DNA of 64,000 bases, taken from contig JBKPAA010000113.1 of assembly GCA_046726215.1 (NCBI GenBank), forward strand, positions 1 through 64,000, written 5' to 3'. Positions 1-8,823 of this stretch are shown here, piece by piece. How positions within the stretch are numbered: the stretch's first letter is position 1; each line of letters opens with the position of its first letter. The stretch is from DASQUK01 sp046726215. GTDB lineage: Bacteria; Actinomycetota; Acidimicrobiia; Acidimicrobiales; VFJN01. The position numbers and the translations under genes were made by a program. The notes under the pieces are model-generated. The model did no database searches, was not told where the DNA came from, and saw nothing but the letters and a program-made list of their open reading frames with translations.

Positions 1-113
1 CGGTGGCCCGCCTGCGCGGCCTCGGGGCCACGGTGGTCGACGCCCGCCCCGGCGAGCTGGCGCCGGCCGTCGCCGACGCCTACCTCCGGGTCAAGGCGAC
101 CGGGAGGCTGTAG
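1..113 (+). CDS. DUF58 domain protein, C-terminal fragment
   Basis: Only the last 36 codons are inside the window (reading frame from base 3, stop TAG at 111-113). The tail reads VARLRGLGATVVDAR and then PGELAPAVADAYLRVKATGRL, which I recognise as the usual end of DUF58 proteins that travel with MoxR-type AAA ATPases. The neighbours fit: a SpoIIM-like and an RDD membrane protein follow, the same company kept by MoxR/DUF58 clusters in other actinobacteria. These clusters are thought to act in envelope or metalloprotein assembly; nothing more specific can be said from this fragment. The gene converges on the SpoIIM-like gene with a 6-nt gap. Confidence 0.6.
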   Translation, partial: VARLRGLGATVVDARPGELAPAVADAYLRVKATGRL

Positions 114-119
114 GAGGCG

Positions 120-1154
120 TCAGGTCGACCACGCCCGCTCACGGGCCTCGGCCAGCTCGTCCCAGCCGCGGTCCAGCTCGCCGAGCGCACCGGTGGCGCC
201 GCGGGCGGTCGCGGCGCGACCCTGCACGACGATCCAGGTGACGAACGCAACCTCGGCCACGACGCCGATGCCGATTCGCAACGCCGTCGGCACGCCACGC
301 CCGGTCACGAATCCCTCGATGGTGCCGGCCACCGCGAACGCGAGCACCAAACCCAGCACGATCACCCCCGCCCGGTGGCCCTCGTCGGCCAGCGCCCGGC
401 CCCGCGGGCGGTCACCCGGGGCGATGACGGCCCAGCCCAGGCGCAGCCCAGCGGCGCCGGCGATGACGACCGCGGTCAGCTCGAGCAACCCGTGGGGCAG
501 GATCAGTCCGAGGAACTTGGGCAGCTCGCCTGCCGCCGCGAACAGCCCGGCCGCTTGGCCGATGTTGGCGCCGTTGACGACCAGTAGCGCCGCCGATGGC
601 AGGCACAGCAACACGCCGCCGGCGAACGCCGTGAAGGCGACCTGGACGTTGTTGACAGTCACCTCGGTGGCGAACTGCGACGCCGGTTCCGACGAGTAGT
701 AGGCCTCGAAGTCCTCCTCGAGGTACGCCTCGCGCAGTGCGTCGGGCCCCGTGGCCTCGAGTGCGGCGTCGCTCGTCGCCAGCCAGGCGCCGACCGCCAG
801 CGCCGGAACCAGCAGCAGGGCGGCGCTGGCGGCGATGAAGCGTCCGCTCTGCCACACGGCCGCCGGGAACCGCCAAGCGAAGAAGTCGGCCACTGCCCGC
901 GACGAGCGGGCACGGTGGCCGTAGATCACCCCGTTGGCGCGGCCGACCAGGCGGGTGAGGCGGCCGGTCAGCGCCGGGTCGCGGTAGGCGCCGCGAGCGT
1001 GGGCGAGGTGGGACGAGACCCTTTGGTAGAGCACCACCAGCTCGTCGATTTCGGCCGACGACAGTCGGCCGGCTCGCCGCCCGGCGCGCCTGCTCAGCTC
1101 GTCGAGCCGTTCCCAGGCGGGGGCGTTGCGGGCGATGAAGCGGTCGATGTCCAT
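120..1154 (-). CDS. Stage II sporulation protein M family membrane protein
   Basis: A 344-residue integral membrane protein. The N-terminal ~95 residues are soluble and helical, beginning MDIDRFIARNAPAWERLDEL, and are followed by about six hydrophobic segments. Between the first and second lies an acidic extracytoplasmic stretch of about 50 residues. The motif LPHGLLELTAVVIAGAAGL near residue 230 is the family hallmark. Non-sporulating actinobacteria carry this family beside MoxR/DUF58 and RDD genes, so the name reflects homology and not sporulation. I chose the ATG at 1154 over an upstream in-frame start because the protein begins there with the family's usual sequence; a TACCGT -10-like box lies 11 nt upstream (1166-1171, minus strand). 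It is divergent from the RDD gene. Substrate unknown. Confidence 0.85.
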   Translation of the reverse strand: MDIDRFIARNAPAWERLDELSRRAGRRAGRLSSAEIDELVVLYQRVSSHLAHARGAYRDPALTGRLTRLVGRANGVIYGHRARSSRAVADFFAWRFPAAVWQSGRFIAASAALLLVPALAVGAWLATSDAALEATGPDALREAYLEEDFEAYYSSEPASQFATEVTVNNVQVAFTAFAGGVLLCLPSAALLVVNGANIGQAAGLFAAAGELPKFLGLILPHGLLELTAVVIAGAAGLRLGWAVIAPGDRPRGRALADEGHRAGVIVLGLVLAFAVAGTIEGFVTGRGVPTALRIGIGVVAEVAFVTWIVVQGRAATARGATGALGELDRGWDELAEARERAWST

Positions 1155-1207
1155 CGGGCGGCCGCACGGTAGCCGCGGGGCCACCGGCTCCCGCTGAGCA
1201 CGAGCCC

Positions 1208-1213
1208 TAGAGT
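1208..1213 (+). promoter_or_regulatory. -10 box of the RDD gene (leaderless type)
   Basis: TAGAGT followed by 7 nt and then the ATG at 1221. The distance implies transcription starting on or next to the start codon. The GGAGG seen here touches the ATG and is too close to act as a ribosome binding site, which supports a leaderless start. Confidence 0.5.
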
Positions 1214-1220
1214 GCGGAGG

Positions 1221-2051
1221 ATGGCTGGGCCGGACGCACCATCGGCGTGGCGGTCGGATGCGGCGTCGGCGTCGATCATCACCCCCGAGGCGGTGGTCCT
1301 CGAGCTCCGTCCCGGCGGCGTGGCGTCGCGCACCCTGGCCGCCTGCATCGATGCGCTCGCGCTCGCGCTGACGATGACGGCGCTGTACTTCGCCGCCGCG
1401 GTCACGATCGGCGGGTTCGAGGGCGTGGGCGCCGCCGTGCTAGCGGTCGTCGCCAGCCTGCTGGTCGTCCTCGGATGGTTCTGCGCGTTCGAAACGCTGT
1501 GGCGGGGGCGTACCCCCGGCAAGGCGGCCCTGGGCCTGCGCGTGGTCGGCACGGACGGCACTCCTGTGCGGTTCCAGCAGGCGTTCCTGCGGGCAGTGCT
1601 GGGACTCGTCGATTTCTTCCTCGTCCCGGTGGGTGTTGTGGCCGTCGTGACGGTCCTGGTGTCGCCACGGGACCAGCGGCTGGGCGACATGGCTGCGGGC
1701 ACGCTGGTGGTGCGCGAGCGCTCGGCCGTCGAGCTCACGCGGGGCCCCGCCTGGTTCCCACCACCGGCCGGCTACGAGGCGTACGCGGCGTCGCTGGATG
1801 TCGGGGCGCTGGACGAGCGGGGCTACGGCGTCGTCCGCACCTACCTGCTGCGCTGGCCCCAGCTCACGCCTGCCGCCCGTGACCATCTGGCGGTGCGCCT
1901 CGCCAACCCGATCGCGATGCGGATGGACCACGCGCCGCCCCGGCACGTGCACCCGCACGTCTTCCTGGTGTGCGTGGCGGCCGCCTGGCAGCGCGCCCAC
2001 GGCCAGTTCGTGGGGCCGGCCTGGGGCCGACCGCCGCCCCCGCCGCGGTAG
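1221..2051 (+). CDS. RDD family membrane protein
   Basis: A 276-residue protein. The RDD domain covers roughly residues 25-160: an early VASRTLAACIDALALAL segment supplies the first Arg/Asp pair, and later hydrophobic helices surround FETLWRGRTPGKAALGLRVVG, the typical second RDD block. The soluble C-terminal part (about 170-276) has no motif I recognise. RDD proteins are small polytopic membrane proteins of uncertain, possibly transport, function. It pairs with the divergent SpoIIM-like gene as in other MoxR/DUF58 clusters. The start at 1221 rather than the in-frame GTG at 1212 rests on the -10 box spacing. Confidence 0.85.
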   Translation: MAGPDAPSAWRSDAASASIITPEAVVLELRPGGVASRTLAACIDALALALTMTALYFAAAVTIGGFEGVGAAVLAVVASLLVVLGWFCAFETLWRGRTPGKAALGLRVVGTDGTPVRFQQAFLRAVLGLVDFFLVPVGVVAVVTVLVSPRDQRLGDMAAGTLVVRERSAVELTRGPAWFPPPAGYEAYAASLDVGALDERGYGVVRTYLLRWPQLTPAARDHLAVRLANPIAMRMDHAPPRHVHPHVFLVCVAAAWQRAHGQFVGPAWGRPPPPPR

Positions 2052-2085
2052 CGGGGTTGGCGGCTCGGGCTGCGAGACTGGTCGG

Positions 2086-3273
2086 GTGCCCGAGCAGGCC
2101 GACCGGCCCGACCACCTCGCCTACCTCGACCACGCCGCCACCACGCCGCTGCGGCCCGAGGCGCGCGACGCGATGCTCCCCTGGCTCGGCGAGCGGTTCG
2201 GCAACCCCTCGGGCGATCACCGGGTGGCCCGGGCCGCACGCCAGGCCGTGGACGAGGCCCGCGACTCCGTGGCCGCCGTCGTCGGCTGCCGCCCCGGCGA
2301 CGTCGTGTTCACGAGCGGCGGCACCGAGGCCGACAACATGGCCGTGCGTGGCGTGCACGCCGCCCGGCCGGGGCCGATGCTCTGCAGCGCCATCGAGCAC
2401 GACGCCGTGCGCAACGCCGTCGGCTTCGTCGGCGGGGCGACCGTGGCGGTCGACGCCCGGGGCGTGGTCGATCTCGGTGCCCTCGAAGCCGCCCTCGCAC
2501 CCGAGGTGACGCTCGTGGCCCTGATGACGGCCAACAACGAGATCGGTGTGATCCAACCGGTGGCCGAGGCCGCCGAGCTCGTCCGTCGCCGCGCGCCCCG
2601 GGCCGCGGTGCACACCGATGCCGTCCAGGCCGCCGCTTGGCTCGACCTCCCCACGGTCGTGGCCCGTGCCGACCTCGTCGCCGTCAGCTCGCACAAGGTG
2701 GGCGGACCGCAGGGCGTCGGGGTCCTCGTGGCCCGCCCCGGCACGCCCCTGCGACCGCTGCTGCTGGGCGGCGGGCAGGAGCGGGAGCTGCGCAGCGGCA
2801 CCCACAACGTCGCCGGGATCGTCGGCATGGCGGCCGCACTCCGACGGGCGGCGGCCGAGCGGGACGCTTCGGGTGCGCGGCTGGCGGCATTGCGGGATCG
2901 CCTCGCCCGCGGCCTGCTGGCCGACATCCCCGGTGCGGTCGAGACCGGCGCTACCGGTGGCGCACGTCGCCTCCCGGGCACGCTGCACCTGTGCATCCCC
3001 GGCATCGAAAGCGAGGCTCTGCTGTTCCTCCTCGACGAGGCAGGCGTCTGCGCGTCGGCCGCGTCGGCGTGCGCCAGCGGCGCCCACCAGGCGTCGCACG
3101 TTCTGGCGGCCATGGGCATCGGGCCGGAGCTGGGTGGGGGTGCCCTGCGGTTGTCGCTGGGGTGGTCGTCCACCGACGACGACGTCGACCACGCCCTGCG
3201 GGTCATCCCCGCGGCCGTGGCCCACCTCCGGGGCGCGCGGGATCGCGCCGCGGAGCCGGCGGGGCGGCGATGA
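2086..3273 (+). CDS. Cysteine desulfurase (NifS/IscS type)
   Basis: A 395-residue class V PLP aminotransferase that removes sulfur from cysteine as an enzyme persulfide. It opens with the family signature YLDHAATTPLRPEA. It has TSGGTEADN for PLP phosphate binding, SSHKVGG with the Schiff-base lysine at about residue 204, and a C-terminal loop SACASG with the probable catalytic cysteine at about 329. The GTG at 2086 is chosen because the first conserved strand follows about 10 residues later; upstream in-frame sequence overlaps the RDD gene in another frame. The stop overlaps the mnmA start as ATGA, so this enzyme very likely feeds sulfur to MnmA for tRNA thiolation and possibly to Fe-S assembly as well. 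Confidence 0.92.
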   Translation: MPEQADRPDHLAYLDHAATTPLRPEARDAMLPWLGERFGNPSGDHRVARAARQAVDEARDSVAAVVGCRPGDVVFTSGGTEADNMAVRGVHAARPGPMLCSAIEHDAVRNAVGFVGGATVAVDARGVVDLGALEAALAPEVTLVALMTANNEIGVIQPVAEAAELVRRRAPRAAVHTDAVQAAAWLDLPTVVARADLVAVSSHKVGGPQGVGVLVARPGTPLRPLLLGGGQERELRSGTHNVAGIVGMAAALRRAAAERDASGARLAALRDRLARGLLADIPGAVETGATGGARRLPGTLHLCIPGIESEALLFLLDEAGVCASAASACASGAHQASHVLAAMGIGPELGGGALRLSLGWSSTDDDVDHALRVIPAAVAHLRGARDRAAEPAGRR

Positions 3274-4322
3274 GGGTCCTCGTCGCCATGTCGGGGGGCG
3301 TCGACTCCTCGGTGGCAGCCGCCCGCCTCATCGCCGCCGGGCACGAGGTCGTCGGCGTGACCCTGAAGCTGTGGGGCGGCGAGTCCGACACGGGCTGCTG
3401 CTCGGTGAGCGACGTCGACGATGCGCGGCGCGTCGCCCAGCAGCTCGGGATCGCCCACCACACGTGGACCTTCTCGGACGACTTCGACCGCCACGTCGTC
3501 GACCCCTACGTCGACGCCCACCGGCGCGGGATCACGCCCAACCCGTGCATCGAGTGCAACCGGCATCTCAAGTTCGACCGGCTGTTGCGCCGCGCCGACG
3601 CCGTCGGGTTCGACACGGTGGCCACCGGCCACCACGCCCGGATCGTCACCCGCCCCGACGGGACCCGGCGCCTGGCGCGGGGCGCCGACGCCGCCAAGGA
3701 CCAGAGCTACGTCCTCTACGTTCTCGGGCAGCGGGAGCTGTCCCGCACGCTGCTGCCGGTGGGTGTGATGACCAAGGCCGAGGTCCGGGCCGCGGCGGAG
3801 GCGTTGGGGCTCCGAACAGCCGGCAAGCCCGACAGCCAGGACGTGTGCTTCATCACCTCGGGCCGCGGGCGGCAAGGGTTCCTGGGCCGGCGCATCGAGC
3901 TGCGACCGGGCCGCGTCGTGGACGAGGCGGGGCGCCAGGTCGGCTCGGTCGACGCCGTCGAGCTCGTCACGGTCGGCCAGCGGCGGGGACTTGGCCTGCC
4001 TGGCGGGGGAGCGCCCCGCTACGTCGTCGATGTCGATGTTTCCGAGGCCACCGTGCGCGTCGGGCCCGAGGACGACCTGCTGTGCGAGCAAGTGCCAGTG
4101 GAGCGGATGGTGTGGTCCGGAGGCTTTCCCGACGTCGGCCGAGGCGGATCGATGGTCGCCCAGTGCAGCGCCCATGGTCCGCCCCGGCGCGCCTGCGTCG
4201 CCCCGGTCGGCGACGACCGCGCCGTGGTGCGCTTCGCACGCCGTGAGCGCCGGGTGGCCCGCGGCCAATCGGTGGTGCTGTACGAAGGGGACGAGGTCAT
4301 CGGCGGCGGTATCGCGGCCTGA
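3270..4322 (+). CDS. mnmA: tRNA-specific 2-thiouridylase
   Basis: A 350-residue cytoplasmic enzyme that activates U34 of Lys, Glu and Gln tRNAs with ATP and inserts sulfur at C2. The N-terminal PP-loop SGGVDSS (residues 8-14) binds ATP. The catalytic pair is C93 in NPCIECN and C193 in DSQDVCF. The C-terminal part is the tRNA-binding beta region, with the conserved VGQRRGLGLPGGGAPRYVVD block. Length matches the family. It overlaps the cysteine desulfurase by 4 bp, so the two are translationally coupled and form a sulfur-relay pair. In mycobacteria iscS-like and mnmA genes are also adjacent. Confidence 0.96.
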   Translation: MRVLVAMSGGVDSSVAAARLIAAGHEVVGVTLKLWGGESDTGCCSVSDVDDARRVAQQLGIAHHTWTFSDDFDRHVVDPYVDAHRRGITPNPCIECNRHLKFDRLLRRADAVGFDTVATGHHARIVTRPDGTRRLARGADAAKDQSYVLYVLGQRELSRTLLPVGVMTKAEVRAAAEALGLRTAGKPDSQDVCFITSGRGRQGFLGRRIELRPGRVVDEAGRQVGSVDAVELVTVGQRRGLGLPGGGAPRYVVDVDVSEATVRVGPEDDLLCEQVPVERMVWSGGFPDVGRGGSMVAQCSAHGPPRRACVAPVGDDRAVVRFARRERRVARGQSVVLYEGDEVIGGGIAA

Positions 4323-4331
4323 TCGCCCCGG

Positions 4332-4351
4332 CCCGTGACGAACGTCACGGG
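4332..4351. terminator. Perfect 9-2-9 inverted repeat after mnmA
   Basis: CCCGTGACG-AA-CGTCACGGG begins 9 nt after the mnmA stop. It has no following T-tract, and the two-base centre is too tight for a hairpin without losing inner pairs. It could be a terminator stem or an operator palindrome for the efflux gene 93 nt downstream. Confidence 0.45.
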
Positions 4352-4371
4352 ATCCAGTCGTTCCGAAACTG

Positions 4372-4384
4372 TTGCGTCTCGCAA
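4372..4384. promoter_or_regulatory. TTGCG-TCT-CGCAA palindrome, candidate TetR operator
   Basis: A short symmetric site 60 nt upstream of the efflux pump start and inside its likely promoter. The pump is coupled to a TetR gene, whose products normally bind such palindromes and repress their own operon. The assignment is inference. Confidence 0.35.
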
Positions 4385-4444
4385 TCCGCGGGCGCAATCT
4401 GGGGGTCGGCGTGCCCGTCCGTCTCGAGGTCCCCCGGAGGCGTC

Positions 4445-6145
4445 ATGCTCACTCGAACCGGCCCCACCGAGCAAGGCCAGGCATACACCGGCCGTTGGCT
4501 GGTCCTCGGTGTGATGTGCCTGAGCCTGCTGCTGATCGTGATGGACAACACGATCGTGAACGTGGCGCTGCCGACGTTGCAGCGCGACCTGGGCGCCAGC
4601 ACGAGCGAGCTGCAGTGGGTCGTCGACGCCTACATCCTGGTGTTCGCGGGACTGCTGTTGACCATGGGGTCGCTCGGCGACCGTTTCGGTCGCCGCGGTG
4701 CGCTCGCCATTGGGCTGTCGGTCATGGGCGTGGCGTCGATCCTGTCGTCGTTGGCCAATAGCGCCGATCAGCTCATCGCCACCCGGGCGCTCATGGGGGT
4801 GGGCGGGGCGATGATCATGCCGGCGACGTTGTCGATCATCACCAACGTCTTCATCGAACGCAAGGAGAGGGCCCAGGCCATCGCCATCTGGGCGGCGACG
4901 GCGGGCGCCGCCGTGGCCATCGGTCCGGTCACCGGGGGTTGGCTGTTGGAGCACTTCTGGTGGGGTTCGGTGTTCCTGGTGAACGTGCCGGTGGTGGTGG
5001 CGGCGCTGGTGCTCGGCCAGCTGTTCGTGCCCACGTCGCGGGACCCGTCGGCGCCGCCGATCGACGTGCCCGGCGCCGTGCTGTCGATCGCGGGGCTGGT
5101 GGCGCTGGTGTGGGCGATCATCGAGGGACCCGGCGGCTGGACCGACCCCGAGATCCTGGTCGGCTTCGCGCTGGCGGCGGTGCTGCTGGGTGTGTTCGTC
5201 GTGTGGGAGCGGCGCACCCGCTTTCCCATGCTCGACATGAACTTCTTCCGCAACCCCCGGTTCAGCGCGGCGTCGGTGGCGATCATGCTCACGTTTTTCG
5301 CCATGTTCGGCTCGCTGTTCCTGCTCACGCAGTTCCTGCAGTCGATCCTGGGTTACACGCCGCTCGAGGCCGGCATCCGGCTGCTGCCCATGGCGGGCGT
5401 GATGGTGGTCATCTCCCCGCTCAGCGCCAAGCTGGTCGAGCGGATCGGCTCCAAGGTCGTGGTGGCAACCGGGCTGTCGGTCGCGGCCATCGGGCTGGTC
5501 ATCGCCAGCCGGCTCACCGCCGGCGCCAGCTACCCCGAGGTGCTTTCGGCGCTGGTGGTGCTCGCCGCCGGCCTGGCGCTCGTGATGCCGCCGGCCACCG
5601 AGTCGATCATGGGCTCGCTGCCCCTGGCCAAGGCGGGCGTGGGTTCAGCGGTCAATGACACCACCCGCCAGGTGGGCGGCGCCCTGGGGGTCGCCGTGCT
5701 GGGCTCGGTGATGAGCTCGACCTACGGTCCCCGGGTCAGCGAAGCCATCAGCGGGAGCGCGGTCCCGTTCTCGGCGGAGCAGTCAAAGGCCATCCACGAC
5801 CAGATCGGCGCCGCCATGCGGGCGGCGGGCGAGATCGGAGGCCCGCCGGGGCGGATGCTGGCGGATGTGGCGTCCCGCGCCTTCGCCGACGGCATGAGCA
5901 CGGCCTTCATCATCGGGGCCTCCGCCCTGGTGCTCGGTGCGGTGATCGTCACGCTGTTCCTCCCGGCCCGCGGCCGGGACCACGTGGTCGCCGTGACCGG
6001 CGACGGCCACCGTCCCGACGGCTCCCCGGTTCCGGGCGGCACGGTCGGTCGGGAGCAGGCCGGGGGCGTCACCACGGCCCCGCCGGACGGGTCATCGACT
6101 CGTGATCCGGCCCGGTCACGCAGTCCCGATCCGGAGCCGCGGTGA
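4445..6145 (+). CDS. MFS drug efflux transporter, DHA2 (EmrB/QacA) type
   Basis: A 566-residue inner-membrane antiporter with about 14 hydrophobic segments, which defines the DHA2 group. Family motifs include the N-terminal MDNTIVNVALPTLQRDLG (motif D1), GSLGDRFGRRGALAIG (motif A, loop 2-3) and TGGWLLEHFWWGSVFLVNVP (the motif C/end-of-TM5 region). The hydrophilic tail of about 50 residues after the last helix is rich in Pro, Gly and Asp. A GGAGG ribosome binding site lies 4 nt before the ATG. The stop overlaps the next start as GTGA, so pump and regulator form one operon. Substrates are unknown; the family exports cationic dyes, antibiotics and other hydrophobic compounds. Confidence 0.92.
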   Translation: MLTRTGPTEQGQAYTGRWLVLGVMCLSLLLIVMDNTIVNVALPTLQRDLGASTSELQWVVDAYILVFAGLLLTMGSLGDRFGRRGALAIGLSVMGVASILSSLANSADQLIATRALMGVGGAMIMPATLSIITNVFIERKERAQAIAIWAATAGAAVAIGPVTGGWLLEHFWWGSVFLVNVPVVVAALVLGQLFVPTSRDPSAPPIDVPGAVLSIAGLVALVWAIIEGPGGWTDPEILVGFALAAVLLGVFVVWERRTRFPMLDMNFFRNPRFSAASVAIMLTFFAMFGSLFLLTQFLQSILGYTPLEAGIRLLPMAGVMVVISPLSAKLVERIGSKVVVATGLSVAAIGLVIASRLTAGASYPEVLSALVVLAAGLALVMPPATESIMGSLPLAKAGVGSAVNDTTRQVGGALGVAVLGSVMSSTYGPRVSEAISGSAVPFSAEQSKAIHDQIGAAMRAAGEIGGPPGRMLADVASRAFADGMSTAFIIGASALVLGAVIVTLFLPARGRDHVVAVTGDGHRPDGSPVPGGTVGREQAGGVTTAPPDGSSTRDPARSRSPDPEPR

Positions 6146-6798
6146 CCGCCGCCGACCGAGTCGCCGCGGTGCACGAGGCCGACGACGTCCTCGCCGTCGA
6201 GGACGAGCCCGTTCTCCGCCGGCCCGGGCGTCCACGCGACGCCCGGGCCGACGAGGCGATCCTCGACGCCGCCCTGGAGGTCCTGGTGGAGGTGGGCCCG
6301 GCCGGCTTCACGGTCGACGAGGTCGCGGCCCGGGCCGGCCGCGGCAAGGCAACCATCTACCGGCGCTGGCGGTCCCGGGGCGCCCTGTTGCTGGACACCG
6401 GGCACCATCGCCTCGGTCTCCAGGTGACCGATCCCGACACGGGCTCGGTGCGCGACGACCTCGTGGCCATGTTGGGCGAGCTGACCCGCAAGATGCGCGA
6501 CACCCTGGCCGGCAAGGTCATGCCCGCAGTCATGGCCGAGGCAACGGTCAACCCCGAGATGCGTAAGGTGCTCGCGGCGTTCGTCCACGACCGGCGCAAG
6601 CCGGCGTTCACGGTCATCCGTCGCGGCGTGGCCCGTGGCGAGCTCCCCGACGGCACCGACGTCGACCTGGTCCTCGATCTGCTTTGCGGCATCGTGTACT
6701 TCCGGGTGCTGATAGCCGACGACCCCCCGGACCTCGCCGCCGTCGCCACGGTCGTCGACACCGTCCTCGCCGGCATCCGTTCGGCCAGGCCGCGCTAG
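6142..6798 (+). CDS. TetR family transcriptional regulator
   Basis: A 218-residue repressor-type protein. After a 25-residue leader the helix-turn-helix domain spans about residues 35-80, with GFTVDEVAARAGRGKATIYRRW as the recognition region. The C-terminal ligand domain carries a TetR_C_11-like pattern (VMAEATVNPEMRKVLAAFV). It starts on the GTG that overlaps the pump's stop, so it is translated with the pump and probably controls it by sensing the pump's substrate. Two palindromes upstream of the pump are candidate operators. Confidence 0.92.
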   Translation: MTAADRVAAVHEADDVLAVEDEPVLRRPGRPRDARADEAILDAALEVLVEVGPAGFTVDEVAARAGRGKATIYRRWRSRGALLLDTGHHRLGLQVTDPDTGSVRDDLVAMLGELTRKMRDTLAGKVMPAVMAEATVNPEMRKVLAAFVHDRRKPAFTVIRRGVARGELPDGTDVDLVLDLLCGIVYFRVLIADDPPDLAAVATVVDTVLAGIRSARPR

Positions 6799-6816
6799 CC
6801 GCCGGCCGCGCCGCCG

Positions 6817-7749
6817 TCACACCAGCCGGCGGCGGCGGGCCTCGGCCAGGACGGCCCCGGGCCGTGTGGGCGAGACCAGCAGCGCCTTCGTCGTCGCCAC
6901 CTCGGTCGTCCCCGGGCGACCTCTCGCCAGGACCAGCGACACCGGCGGCTCGAGCCTGACCTCGAGCGCGAGGCCCAGCGCACCCCGCGTCAGGTCCAGC
7001 GCCCCGGTGTCGGCCGGTGCGGGCGCGAACGACCGGACCTCGGTCCGTCGCAGCAGGACCGGCTCCGCCAGCGCCAGGGGGTCGTGCACGACCACGCCGT
7101 TGGGCACGAACACCAACCAGCGCCGCGCCAGCGTGTGCATCGACCGGAGCGCGACGATCGCCGCCGGGAGCCCCACCGCCAGGGCCACGGCGCCCGCCAG
7201 CCACCGCTCCGCGGCCAACAGCAGGGGTCCGGCGGCGACGCCGGCGGCGGCCACCACCCATGCCAGGACCAGCGGCCCGGCGAGCAAGGGACCGGGGACC
7301 CGCAGCGGCATCCGCCGTTCGGCGCCGTACGAGGACCCGGCCACGAACGCCTCCCCCGTGCCCGGCCAGAAGGCCGCAAGGGCGGCGACGAGCGCCCCCA
7401 CCAGCCCGACCACGCCGGACGCCGACGGTCCGGTTGCCACCGCGGCGGCCAGGGCGACCACCACCGTCGCCGGCGCCGCCACCCGAAGTGCGGTCAGGCT
7501 CACCGTCGTCGGGACCAGGGTGGCCACCAGGACCGCCGCCCAGCCCGCCCACAGCCCGACGCTGGCGACCAGCTGGACCGGCCGGCTCGTGTCGTCGAGG
7601 GCATCGCCCAGCGCCGGGCCCAGGACCACGGGAAGGAGGAGCCATGTGACACGCGCGGGCCAGGCGCCGAGGGGTCTCACGGGCGGGGAGATTTGCCGAT
7701 GGAGGCGTCGGCTGGCTATTCCAGGCGTCGGGTGTAGCCGAGGGGGCAT
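6817..7749 (-). CDS. Polytopic membrane protein of unknown function
   Basis: A 310-residue protein I do not recognise. Residues 1-35 are basic and hydrophilic. About six hydrophobic segments follow (roughly 38-58, 62-82, 86-106, 110-125, 150-175, 180-205), and then a soluble C-terminal domain of about 100 residues containing VFVPNGVVVHDPLALAEPVL. That tail has the look of a PH-like or photosystem-repair-like membrane-associated domain, which I cannot confirm. The start at 7749 is chosen because longer in-frame extensions run into the divergent gene. It converges on the TetR gene with an 18-nt gap. Confidence 0.6.
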   Translation of the reverse strand: MPPRLHPTPGIASRRLHRQISPPVRPLGAWPARVTWLLLPVVLGPALGDALDDTSRPVQLVASVGLWAGWAAVLVATLVPTTVSLTALRVAAPATVVVALAAAVATGPSASGVVGLVGALVAALAAFWPGTGEAFVAGSSYGAERRMPLRVPGPLLAGPLVLAWVVAAAGVAAGPLLLAAERWLAGAVALAVGLPAAIVALRSMHTLARRWLVFVPNGVVVHDPLALAEPVLLRRTEVRSFAPAPADTGALDLTRGALGLALEVRLEPPVSLVLARGRPGTTEVATTKALLVSPTRPGAVLAEARRRRLV

Positions 7750-7799
7750 TGCGTGACGACGACCGTGCGAGCGCGGCGGAGCCATCAGCGAGGCAAGGC

Positions 7800-8807
7800 A
7801 TGAGGGAGGTGCTGCTTCCGATCGGCCTGGCGACGGGGATCGGCAGCCTTCCCCACGACGATCCCCACGACGCGGCGGCGTTCGTGCTCGACCGCCAGCC
7901 CCGGCTCCCGGCGGCGCCGTCGCTGCCGCAGCGCTCGCCGGTCGAGGGCATGATCCCCCAGGCGGCATGGGGCATCGCCGGGGTGATGGTGCTGCCGGAC
8001 GGATCGCTGCTGGTCGACGAGTCGGTCATCGACCCCGAGCTGCCCCTCACCGAGTCGGCGCTGGACGCCGAGCCGTTCGTGGGGCTGCGTGTCTTCCTCG
8101 ACGCCGCCGCCGGCCGGGTGGCACCCTTCAAGGTCCAGCTCACCGGACCGGTGAGCCTCGGGCTGGCCCTGCACGCCGTGGGTGTGCCGCCGATCCGGGC
8201 CTTCGCCGTGGCTGCCAAGGCCGTGGAGGCTCGCACGCGTGAGCTGGTGGCGGCGGCCCGCCGGGCCGCCCCGGGCGCAACGACGGTGGTGTTCCTCGAC
8301 GAGCCCGGGTTGACCGCGGCGCTCGAGCCCGGCTTCCCGTGGCCGGTCGACGACACGCTCGACCTCGTGTCGTCGGCGCTGGCGTCGATCGAGGGGCACG
8401 CCATCGCCGGCCTGCACTGCTGCGGCCGGGCCGACTGGCAGGCCGTGCTCCAGGCCGGACCCCAGATCCTGTCGCTGCCGGTCGACGCCGGCGCCCGCGA
8501 CCACGTCGGGGCGTTCGCCGGCTTCCTCGAGCGCGGAGGATGGATCGCGTGGGGCGCCGTGCCCACGGACCGTCCCCGGGGCGAGAGCGCGGACATCCTC
8601 TGGCGTCGGCTCATGAGCGAGTGGGACGTGCTCATCGACGGGGGTTGCGATCCCCTGCTCCTGCTCCAGCAGGGGATGGTGACCCCGGCATGCGGGCTCG
8701 CCGGGCTCGACATGCGCCAGGCCGACCGGGTCCTCGAGTTCGCCGGCCACCTGGCGCGCCGCATCGAGGCCGAGGCGCTCGACGCCGGCCTCAACGTCGG
8801 CGCCTGA
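7800..8807 (+). CDS. MetE-like (cobalamin-independent methionine synthase C-terminal fold) protein
   Basis: A 335-residue TIM-barrel protein of the UROD/MetE superfamily. It starts with the GIGSLPH motif typical of the stand-alone actinobacterial group, and it has the KVQLTGPVSLG and FLDEPGL strands and the HCCGRADW segment (His and Cys are zinc ligands in true MetE). Full MetE is about 750 residues with two barrels; this one is a single barrel, so methionine synthesis from methyltetrahydrofolate is unlikely and the methyl donor is unknown. A homologue sits next to ligA in mycobacteria as well, as I recall. The ATG at 7800 is preceded by AGGCAAGG; a TTG at 7749 would add 17 residues. Confidence 0.75.
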   Translation: MREVLLPIGLATGIGSLPHDDPHDAAAFVLDRQPRLPAAPSLPQRSPVEGMIPQAAWGIAGVMVLPDGSLLVDESVIDPELPLTESALDAEPFVGLRVFLDAAAGRVAPFKVQLTGPVSLGLALHAVGVPPIRAFAVAAKAVEARTRELVAAARRAAPGATTVVFLDEPGLTAALEPGFPWPVDDTLDLVSSALASIEGHAIAGLHCCGRADWQAVLQAGPQILSLPVDAGARDHVGAFAGFLERGGWIAWGAVPTDRPRGESADILWRRLMSEWDVLIDGGCDPLLLLQQGMVTPACGLAGLDMRQADRVLEFAGHLARRIEAEALDAGLNVGA

Positions 8808-8823
8808 CGGGGCGGGGACCGGC

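Noticed and set aside
2217..4397. Very long minus-strand ORFs opposite the cysteine desulfurase and mnmA genes
   Set aside because: These are GC-rich shadow frames with Arg/Ala/Pro-rich translations and no domains; similar shadows lie opposite most genes here.
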